A stretch of 64,000 nucleotides of DNA from the NCBI GenBank assembly GCA_014529385.2, contig CM043944.1, positions 87,199,884-87,263,883 on the forward strand. Reading direction: 5' to 3'. The translations under genes were made by a program, and so were the position numbers. The notes below the pieces were generated by a model that made no database searches, was not told the DNA's origin, and saw only the letters and a list, made by a program, of their open reading frames with translations. How positions within the stretch are numbered: the first letter of the stretch is position 1; each line of letters begins with the position of its first letter. This DNA comes from Adiantum capillus-veneris (lineage: Eukaryota; Streptophyta; Polypodiopsida; Polypodiales; Pteridaceae). Shown here piece after piece: positions 55,779 through 64,000 of this stretch.

Positions 55779-56940
55779 AATTGGCCTATTTGAGGGCCGA
55801 GGTGGTCTCGGCCCTTACTGCATTGGACCGGATGCTGACGTATAGAAGCTTTGGGGAACTGAAGGAGTACTAGCATGATAAAAGCTGGGGGATGTAAAGT
55901 TGTTGTGCATACCTTGCATAGAGAGGTGTTGTCAGCAGAGGTGGCATCAGGTTCTGATGGCTATATGGTGACACCAGGTTTGATGCAGGTGTAAGCCCTT
56001 GTTGGAGAGAAGGACCTAGACTTTGTTGTATCTGTCGTAATCCCTTGATATAGTACCAATCCTTGTCTTCATGCCCAGACTTCTCGCAGAAGTGACAATA
56101 AGCCCGAAGGGGGCAGTCCTGTGGAGGATGTCCTGGAGAGCGACACGAGCTGCACCATACCATAGCCTTAGTCTCCTGTTGAGACCGCAGCTCTTCTAGC
56201 TCTCTCTTGATTTGATCCAAAGCCTCAAGATGTGGGGGTTTCTCCTGGCGAAGAGAGATATTTTTCTCCTCTTGAAGAGCGCGTTGTAGTTTTAGGGCTT
56301 CAAGTTCTCTACGTAAAGAAGTCAATGGATCAACAGGACTTTCCGAAGACATAGAGGGGGTTTCTATGTGAGGGGAGTTGTTGAACAGCCTCCTAACCCC
56401 CTCTATCCTAGTAGCAGTTGCGATGAACTCCTCCAAAGTGGCGTCGGGTCACAGACTCTCTCGGAGTTTTTGTTGAGAAGTTTTGGGAAGCGCCTTCTCC
56501 ACCATGAATTCACCGGGTTGCTGAGGAAGCTTGGCAACCAAAGACTTGGTCTTAGTCATAAGCTCTGCAAAAGTCTCCTCTGGCTAGAGCACCATGTCGG
56601 CTAACTCATCCAACACCTTCTCCTGGTAGTCACCGGGCCTGAAAGCTGCACAGAACTGTTGTCTTAAGGCTGCCTAGGTTGCAAAATGGTTCTCTGCAAA
56701 CTAGCTGTACCATTTGTTTGCTAAGCCATCCAAGGTGGATGGAAAGAGTACCAGATAAGCATCTTCCCTGTTAAGACCACGACCCCTACAGAGAGATACA
56801 AACCTCCTTGCATGGTCATCAACATCTTCTGAAGAGAGTCCTTTGAATGTAGGGAACTTGATGTTTACCTTAGCCAAAACGCTAGCCAACGGCTCCATGG
56901 CTCCTTGCTGAGCCTGTTACTTAGTAGCTTGCTATAGCAA
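55779..56940 (-). pseudogene. E5 gag
   Basis: Seen: MEPLASVLAKVNIKFPTFKG from 56898, VDDHARRFVSLCRGRG, LFPSTLDGLANKWYS, then a TAG and continuation in the same frame (ADMVL, FAELMTKTKSLVAKLPQQPG), a coiled-coil-like stretch (RRELEALKLQRALQEEKN), then zinc knuckles CSSCRSPGHPPQDC and CHFCEKSGHEDKDW (last Cys replaced by Trp). In-frame stops at about 56,701, 56,672, 56,585 and 56,448 are mostly TAG where CAG is plausible. It continues into the zinc knuckles of the next frame, giving four knuckle-like motifs in all. Confidence 0.72.
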
Positions 56941-57517
56941 AATAGGAGAGAGCTTTACTGGAGAAGGTGATCTGGAAGATGTGGAACCAGATGAAGGAAT
57001 GGGTGATGTATGTGGAGGTATAGGTGATGAGGTTGATGGACTTCTACTAGGTACCAAATGTCGTCTTCTATTATAGTACTTCAGAGGGCTCAGTAGTGCG
57101 CTTTGACGCTCGACTCACCGCCTTGTATGTGTCATGCAGTGACCACCAATCCAACCAACCTTTGGGCAAAAAAACCTTGAACTGATTGAAGACTGGTCTA
57201 GACTCTACTAGACCAGGCAAGTGACTAGACCAGGCTGGACCAGGGACGAGGAGGACTAGACCAGGGACAAGGAGGACTAGACGAGGGTCGAGGAGGTCTA
57301 GACCAAGGACGAGGACAGGTTGGACCAGCGCGAGAGATGACTAGGGCAACAGAGGACTAGACCAGTTGGACCAGGCGAGAGGAGAACAGTGCAAGCCAAG
57401 GTCGGCGAAGCTAGCAAGGTATGCGAAGCTAGATAGACCCAACTAGCTTCAAGATTTGCACCTCAGAGAGTGAGATTTCAGTTGAGGTCCCATTGTGATC
57501 GCCAAAACGAGAGCACC
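56941..57517 (-). other. E5 leader between 5' LTR and gag
   Basis: Untranslated leader. A primer-binding site should adjoin the LTR: the minus strand reads GGTGCTCTCGTTTTGGCGAT there, which I could not match to a tRNA from memory. It contains the minisatellite at 57,196-57,385. Confidence 0.5.
57196..57385. repeat. GACTAGACCAGG minisatellite in the E5 leader
   Basis: About seven degenerate 20-25 bp units of the type GGACTAGACCAGGGACGAGG, on the plus strand. Confidence 0.75.
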
Positions 57518-58033
57518 TATAGCGCCGAAAGTGTGTCGTGCTCTCTACAGTGGGTGCTCCTCAGTGCAATGTGCGTGACAATCTCACTCAAAATAGATTG
57601 AAAACAGGAAACAATAGACAACGACTGAACTCACAGAGACACAACAGCAACAGTAGACCACAACAAATCACTCGACTATCTCAAGAACTGATACAGACTC
57701 TGGCATGGCAGCACACTCAACTCCAGCCCAGGGCTCACAGGTACAATGGGGTGTCGAGGCTCAGATGTGCAGGGATGGTGAAGACGTGCTGTGTGTAGAC
57801 TCACTCTAAACGACCACGTGAAGATGATCCAACTAGCCCAAAACGACTACTCATATGCACAACCATAAAGAGCCACCAACGGCTCATAAATGTCTAGTCA
57901 GCTAAGCCTATCTCCAAACTGAGTGGTGGTGGTGACCTGGCCACGATGTCCACTAGACCACCGTCGGTACCCTGCCACGTGTCACCCCCCAGCCCAGAGG
58001 GTCCGTCTAGTGTGAACCAAACGCCCTGCTACA
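57518..58033 (-). repeat. 5' LTR of E5
   Basis: 516 bp, TGTAGCAGGGC to CGGCGCTATA in element sense. It lacks the 53-bp repeats of the 3' LTR and is followed by the duplication CTCTC (58034-58038). Confidence 0.82.
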
Positions 58034-60491
58034 CTCTCAACCAGCATTTTTATTTTCAAAGCCGCACTATTGTAAGTTGAGACACTTTTCCCAGACACCG
58101 TCTCGAACTATCCTCACCTGTATTCTATCTAGTAATAATCCTAAACTGTACCGAGTTTATCATAGCCAACAACCATCAACATGGCTCATCAAGTCATACA
58201 TACATGAGGAGCAAAGAAAGACAAAGAGGTCACCTTTACGCCAACTTGTTCCATAAGAAGTGCAAGCTCGTATGGAGTGATAAATTTAGACCATTCATGG
58301 GTCCCCTTAGGTACCTATATTGCAATGGAAAGAGTGAAAACTTTAAACAACTTCAATGCTTAAGAATCAGCCAAAATAACTAAATTATGTAACCCATAAT
58401 AGCACTCCTTAGAATACTAGGTTCTTGTATCAAATAGACATGCAATCACCCAAAATGATATTGGCTAGGAAACACAATCTCATGCAGCATTATACCCGTC
58501 TTAGATTGTATGTATTCTGGCCTACTGACATGGGCGCATGAAATTTCAGCTACTGATGTGTCCATCATCGAATGGATGCATGAAAAAATTGCAGGTGCTG
58601 ACTTGTTTTAGTCATCGGAGGAGGTTCAGTCTTATTATTGCTGACGTGTTCGACATCCGTGGGCTACATGTGTTTATTACGCTATAGAAAGTGCTACTGA
58701 TGGAGCGCTCACATGCAATGCCCACTGACCTCTAACTGCATAGATGTGTATATCAAGCTACTTTGTATTTTTGTGGCATGATTATATAGAAGGGATATTT
58801 GATGGCGAATTTGTAAGTGTAGGTATGTATCCTTGCAAACCATGTATTTATGGAGTGGGCGGCGGTACATGGTACAGTCGTACGATGAAATATGGCAAAG
58901 GGTTGTGATGTTTTTTTCAAAGAACTTCTAAAAACTATTTAATAGGTCGTTGTGTTATATCACATGGTCACACAATACAATTATTGGTGGACAGACTTAA
59001 TTGGAAAACAAGGGCATTCGTTCTCTGAATGGAAACTTCTTTGAGAGGGGTGTTAGCTTGGTGTCGAGAACCCTTTTTGGTGAAGTCAACAAGCATATTT
59101 GGCATTAGATGAAGCCTTCATTTCTGTCCTACGTTCTCCCCATTACAATGAATGTAGGAAAGTTTTGCAGATATTGTAGCATTATAAATTTGGTTGTTTA
59201 ATCGAGTACGTTGACCTTGCATTCCTATCAAGCTAACCTTCTATAACTTCAAACTAAAAGATTGAAAGCCCTTTGACAGAACATGCTTTCAATATGTAAA
59301 AAATTTCATTTGCAAATCTTGATTCCAACCACAACTGTTGTTTTAACACTTAAAAACATTCTTTTACATCCAAATTGATATGATCAATTGCTCTTGGGCC
59401 TTTTTTCGATGACCTCTCATGCTCTTTTCCACTTGACGGACAAGGACTCAAAGTGAAAGATTGGCTTACATTTTGCATGCCCCACAAAATGAATCCCAAT
59501 GAGAAAATTAATAAAGCAAGCGCAAGCTTGACACGGTCATTGTCCATGTGCAAATACCAATTTCTTTCAACCCTTGGGACATTAAACTATCATCAAAGAA
59601 AGGTGGTAGTTGTTGACAAACTATAGAGAGGCTGGTATTTATAAAATGTAACAAAAAGTTTTCTTGTTTCATATACTACATTAAGGTCTTACAAAATTGG
59701 CCTTGTAAAAGTAACAAGATGATGGACAAGTCATGTGAATGGTCTTTTGAAATAATTACAAACTAGAATTTTTTTGGTGAAACAAGCACAAGGTTCATTA
59801 GAAATTTTTCGAGTGTTTAGGTTGGTATGTTATTTCTCAAATCTGGATAACATAAACAACCATTTTTTCTCTTGTTGGACTATATTAACTTTCAAAAGCC
59901 TCTATTGAGATCTAAAACATGGCTTTCACCCATACGGACTCGGATATATAAGAACTTGGAATCTAACCCAAGGTTTTGGCATGCTTCACATGCTAATGAT
60001 ATCATATTTCTACTATGAGTGCTGCGGTGCGGGTATGTGCTTTATGACATAGCCGCCATAGGATTTGATACATAAGCTAATTGTACATAGATAATGACAT
60101 CATCTTACTACTACGAGTGTTGCGTGCTATATGCCATAGCCGCTACAGGGTTTGATACATAAACTATGTAATTGTCCATAGATAATGACCATTCCATGTC
60201 CATAACCGTTCATCTTATGCCGTAGTCACTACAGGCTTTGTTCCATAGGCTATATAGTTGACAGTGGTATTTGTGGATAATGACCATTTGCCGCTTATAG
60301 GATTAAAGACCATTCCAGCCATCTCCTGAAGCTGCATACACAAAACAACTACTAAAAAAACTTCAAAAATCATCTCATTTGTAGTACTGGCACCATATCA
60401 ATTGAACTAGAATCCAATGCAATAAAGAATACACAATTCCTTTTTATGATTTTTCCAAGAGGAAATTTCAACCAGCATTTTTATTTTCAAA
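58034..60491 (+). repeat. 2.4-kb array, end of unit 8 and unit 9
   Basis: 58,034-58,060 completes unit 8. Unit 9 runs from the anchor at 58,061 to 60,491 (2431 bp) with the usual blocks and the three subrepeats at about 60,014-60,295. The unit end is shortened: TCCAAGAGGAAATTTCAACCAGC skips about 90 bp near 60,468. Confidence 0.85.
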
Positions 60492-60930
60492 GCCGCACTA
60501 TTGTAAGCTGAGACACTTTTCCGAGACACGGTCTTGAACTATCCTCACTTGTAGTCTATCTAGTAGTAAACCTAAACTGTACCGAGTTTATCGTAGCCAA
60601 CAATCCATCAACATGGCTCAACAAGTCATACATACGTGAGAAGCAAAGAAAGACAAAGAGGTCACCTTTAGGCCAGCTTGCTCCATAAGAAGTGCAAGCT
60701 CGTCTGGAGTGATAAATTTAGACCATTCATGGGTCCCCTTAGGTACCTATATTGCAATGCAAACATTGAAAACTTCAAACAACTTCAATGCTTAAGAATC
60801 AACCAAAAGGACTAAATTTATGTAGTCCATAATAGCACTCCTTAACTAGAATACTAGGTTCTTATATCAAATAGACATAAGCAATCACCCAAAATGATAC
60901 TGGCTAGGAAACACAATCTCTTGCAGCATG
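60492..60930 (+). repeat. 2.4-kb array, last partial unit
   Basis: From the anchor at 60,492 to CAATCTCTTGCAGCAT (60,929), where array homology ends. This is the same unit position at which the array begins at 23,183. Confidence 0.8.
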
Positions 60931-61473
60931 CCATTATATTAGATTGCTCATAAAGATAGATATGACAGTTGTACAGACCTTGTAAAACTGGCAGCCATTC
61001 GCAACACTCTCAAGTCATGATAGTCTTGGCCAACAATGGACTGTCTCTAAGTTTCAACTACTAGTAAGGAATACATCTTTGCACTTGCCTTAAACCCTCC
61101 CCCCCTCTTTGACAAAAGAACAGCTTGAGAAAACCCTTTTCTTCTGGGCCCCTATGCCTTCAGAGCATAGAGCTCAAGATTAGTAGCATGTTTAATGATA
61201 GCCTTTCCCATTCCCCTTGTTCTTTGTGCTTTGCCAAAAGAGTGAAGCCTGCCCAATGTTGTCTAATTCATATGACATGAACATAACAATAGGTAATTCT
61301 TCTTCTGAAAAGCATCTTTAAAAAAAAACCTTCTTGTTCCACCAAGCAGCTTTCCAAAAAAAGGAACTTCTGTAAAAAGATGCTTCAAAAGTGATTTCTG
61401 TAAAAACCTTTACCTTCAACACTCGATTGCTACAATTCTCAGCCGGATTGCTTTGAGAAGAACAATCATTTGA
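60931..61473 (-). mobile_element. Fragment of a minus-strand LTR element
   Basis: Seen: a pyrimidine run CCCTCCCCCCCTCTTTGAC (61,095-61,115), i.e. a polypurine tract in minus sense, and a primer-binding site at 61,474, with about 360 bp between and no gag-pol. The bases left of the tract would be the 3' end of the LTR but lack the conserved LTR block. It is a short, internally deleted or non-autonomous element. Boundaries are uncertain. Confidence 0.45.
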
Positions 61474-61485
61474 GCTCTGATACCA
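61474..61485 (-). other. Primer-binding site, tRNA-iMet type
   Basis: The minus strand reads TGGTATCAGAGC next to an LTR-like end at 61,487. Confidence 0.8.
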
Positions 61486-61486
61486 C

Positions 61487-61860
61487 TATCTGGCAAGGCG
61501 TACTAAAGTCTGGTGCCTCTTTCGTATTTCTTTTTATATTAAATAATCCAGAGTACGACTGCTAGGGAGTCCCTCTAAAGATGTGCAACCATGATAGGCA
61601 CAGACATGTCTCCTAGCGCCTGGAAAGGTACATCTACTTCAAATACGGCCGGACACAGCCGCAAAACAGCTCTTACTCCCTAAGTTTTGCCTAGGAGATA
61701 CTGGAGCCACCACTGCATAGAAGATGAAACTCTTAACAATCTCAAGTCTAGAGCCCACGATCTTTACAATACAAACACGAATACACAATTTCTCTCAAAA
61801 ATCGTTTTCTTAAAGAAAAATTAAATGGAAGTAGAGAGATGGTAATTGGACTATATACGA
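61487..61860 (-). repeat. LTR fragment (minus orientation)
   Basis: Contains a diverged form of the conserved LTR block at 61,511-61,533 (GGTGCCTCTTTCGTATTTCT, then TTTTATATT), as in E0-E2. The outer end was not located; it gives way to integrase-related sequence by about 61,900-62,050. Confidence 0.55.
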
Positions 61861-61887
61861 GTAAAAAAAACTCAAAACAGCTCACAA

Positions 61888-62590
61888 TTATTCAAGATGT
61901 CTCACAACGAAGATAGACCAAAGCTCTGACCCAATGAACTCAAAGTATTGCATACTCCACAGATGTGCACAACAAAGACACAGCACACAGACTCCAGAGG
62001 TGTGAAAGATGAGGACGATTGCTGAAAACAATAGAAGATTAGGATGAGTGTTGGTGGTAGATCCATAGTCTGGAACTATTGGCAAGGGGAAGTAGCTAAC
62101 CTGCAACATTCTCTGGTTGGACCACACTAAGGGACAGGATTTCTTGGACTTTAAAAGGCCCTTGCCAAGCCAGGAGTACCTTTTTAGCCCTTTACAGATA
62201 TTTGGCTTGGTATCACAACACCAAGGAGCCCCCATAACAAACTTTGGTTTTCGAAGATGGCAATCATGACAAGCTCTGCGTCTAAGTTGCTTAATTCTCA
62301 GAGCTTGCACAGAGAGCAACTTGGTCTCTTCTAGAAGACTGCTGACTAAGTCGAGACAGAAGTAATTGTTGCAAACCATCTTCATCCCTAACTGTGGCCA
62401 CATGCAAAGAACCTGCATTGAATTCAAAGGGAGCAATGGCTTCCTTTCCAAAAGCAAGTTGAAACAGAGTACCTCGGATAGTTTGAGCCCAAGTGGTTGG
62501 GTGCTTTCCAAAGTAGAGCAATCGGAATCTTATTTGTACTCTTGGCTTGCCATTGGCCAATAGGGTAGTAGGAGCAAGATTTACTGTGAC
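61888..62590 (-). pseudogene. Decayed integrase C-terminal region related to E5
   Basis: Seen: one frame reads NGKPRVQIRF, TTWAQTIRGTLFQLAFGKEA and IAPFEFNAGSLHVATVRDED. Another reads SSLLEETKLLSVQALRIKQL, HDCHLRKPKFVMGAPW and an end like E5's WQGPFKV. Both match E5 integrase (SWAQAIIGTVWAY, FQLAFGLEAIAPYEFN, HDRHLRRPKI). About 30 residues (RTSFKATTNHTP) are deleted and a frameshift lies near 62,370. The catalytic core is absent. The last 150 bases on the left read out of phase. Confidence 0.75.
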
Positions 62591-64000
62591 AGGTGTTTTA
62601 GTGAGTTACTACCCAAACCTACAAAAGATACTATTAAAGTAGATACCCAGAGTGCAAGCTTTCTGGTCGGAGCTGACTCAGAGGACAATATGATTGGATC
62701 CAGGGCAACTCTGACAGGGCTGAAAAATAGCACCAAGCTTTCATTCAGTTCTGGGGGCCTAGACCGTTTTTCACTGCGGGTCATGGCATTCACTGGTACT
62801 CTCTCAAAACGAATGACAGAGGTACAATGGTGGAATCACAAAGGTGGCCTGTAGTCTGCTTCCTTTTGTACAGTGTACCCTCTGGGTACGGAACATGTAG
62901 CCCTTGGGGCAGTTTAAGAACTCAAAGAAGGATCTTTAAAAAAAAAAAAAAAGCGCAGGTTTTCATTGCAAGGAAAGGTTTGGAACCTGTGAATATCTGA
63001 AAATCCAGCCCCCCTCAAAGAGATTTCCCTCTTGAAGAACTGGAGACTGATTGAGATCTCTTGGTGCTAACTTGAATAATTAGAGCAATTGGAAGAGGGA
63101 AATGAAACCTTTCTGTTTTTCCGTTTGCCATGCTTCTAAAAAATTTCTCCTTCATAGAAAATCTGTGCCCTATTGCCCAAATTGTTCAATTTTTGTGTAT
63201 TCCATTGGGTCTGCTGCTCCCATCTCATGATCCACTGGATAGTAGTACAAAATCTTCGAGAGAGAGGCAGCAGCACCTCACTTGAATTTCGAAGGAAATT
63301 GTACGTCAGCCTGTATAGTGCTCCTCTAACTCTACCTCATGAAAGCAATACTAGCATGATGAACTGTTATATCTACCTTGCTAGTAATTCCACTTTCAGA
63401 TTACCTGAAGAGGGGTGGAGCTACTCAATGGCACTCTAGGAACGGTGTATGAGCTATGTCCATATGTATAGGATGCATGACAAATCCTTCCAACAAGAGC
63501 CATAGAAACTGGCCCTTATACTAATGGCTGTGGTGGGCTGATAGATGTCCTTGCTGTGTCATGACCCATTTCTCAAAATGTCAGTCCTGATCACCTTCAG
63601 ACAGAGCGGCTAAGGGGCTGTCAATGGTGAAACCACACCACTAGTCATGTCCTGCAAGATGCACTTAGTACATTATCTGTGCATTTTAATGCTGGGCGAA
63701 AACACTGTATGAGTTTTAGGTAGGGCTGTTCTGTTGAGGGAATTCCCATAACATAAGGAGAGAATAGTCACTCCTCTACACAAGGCACCAGTGACCACTC
63801 ATGCCATGAAAATTCATGTAGTGTTGATGATTACTCCCAATCATACGTGACACCATCATTACTATTTGGCCTCTTCATATGCTACTACCCCTCACAATGA
63901 TCTTTCCCTTAGGTCAAATTATAAAGTCACATCAAAGATGGAAAACCTGTAGACAACTCTGAAACTGCCCGTAAGCTTGAAAGCAAGTCAACACTCAGTC
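62591..64000. other. Unassigned sequence
   Basis: No domain, array homology or LTR signature was recognised. There is an A-run at 62,940-62,952 and a pyrimidine stretch CCAGCCCCCCTCAAAGAG near 63,003-63,020, which in minus sense is polypurine-like but without a flanking LTR. The 88-codon plus-strand frame at 63,173-63,439 matches nothing I know. Confidence 0.4.

Larger units (their letters stand above)
46744..58033 (-). mobile_element. Ty3/gypsy retrotransposon E5 (11.3 kb, no chromodomain)
   Basis: Seen: LTRs 46744-47419 and 57518-58033 with near-matching ends (TGTAGC...GCTATA in element sense) and a CTCTC target duplication. Minus-strand gag with several zinc knuckles, protease, RT, RNase H and integrase lie at 51,335-56,898, in Ty3/gypsy order. 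Between integrase and the 3' LTR are 3.9 kb of extra sequence with further reading frames and a G-rich minisatellite. No chromodomain follows the integrase, and the 11-kb size recalls the large Tat/Athila-type elements; the lineage is an inference. RT and gag are broken, integrase is open. Confidence 0.9.

Noticed and set aside
23183-60930. CRISPR array or rDNA spacer as explanation of the long tandem repeat
   Set aside because: Units are kilobases long without short direct repeats and spacers; no rRNA-like sequence was recognised in or between units.

Overview
This window is nuclear DNA of a land plant with a large, repeat-dominated genome. A fern or other non-angiosperm would fit, but nothing here proves the clade. 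The grounds are chromodomain Ty3/gypsy retrotransposons primed by initiator tRNA-Met (TGGTATCAGAGC), AAACCCTA-type telobox motifs in LTRs, TC/GA microsatellites, and one exon that looks like a plant mitochondrial ribosomal protein. I see no bacterial genes, no CRISPR array and no intact single-copy gene. E0, E1, E2, E3, E5, X and Y below are my working labels for retroelement copies.

1-22,100: a nest of retroelements. An old plus-strand Ty3-like element (Y: LTR/leader about 982-2400, gag from 2402, decayed pro and integrase pieces up to 11,827) lies directly behind the 3' end of a related copy (X, 792-981), as in a head-to-tail tandem. Two minus-strand chromoviruses of one family are inserted into Y: E1 (2680-9217, 5-bp duplication GCGTG) in the gag coiled-coil repeats, and E2 (11853-18670, duplication ACATC) just after Y's polypurine tract. 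Both carry the order gag, protease, RT, RNase H, integrase, chromodomain, broken by frameshifts. A third LTR family gives E0 (1-791, minus) and E3 (18,693 onward, plus, no gag-pol). Mixed LTR fragments and an orphan chromodomain fragment follow up to about 22,000.

22,100-23,180: two GA microsatellites, then a splice acceptor and a terminal exon matching the C-terminus of mitochondrial ribosomal protein mS33, then apparently unique sequence.

23,180-60,930: a tandem array of a roughly 2.0-2.6 kb AT-rich repeat. It has about eight plus-oriented whole or partial units and one inverted block (32,431-35,238), and it is interrupted by 3.3 kb of unassigned DNA (36,341-39,630) and by E5. E5 (46,744-58,033, minus strand, 11.29 kb, duplication CTCTC) is a non-chromodomain Ty3/gypsy element with a multi-zinc-knuckle gag, an intact 387-codon integrase frame and an unusual 3.9-kb stretch downstream of pol holding extra reading frames and a G-rich minisatellite. 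Removing E5 restores a normal array unit.

60,930-64,000: remnants of a further minus-strand LTR element, a decayed integrase related to E5's, and about 1.4 kb with nothing recognisable.

The genes do not form a pathway. They are retroelement replication genes (Gag shell, protease, reverse transcriptase/RNase H, integrase) in various states of decay, plus one host exon. The most unusual objects are the 2.4-kb array with its inverted block and E5's 3' region.
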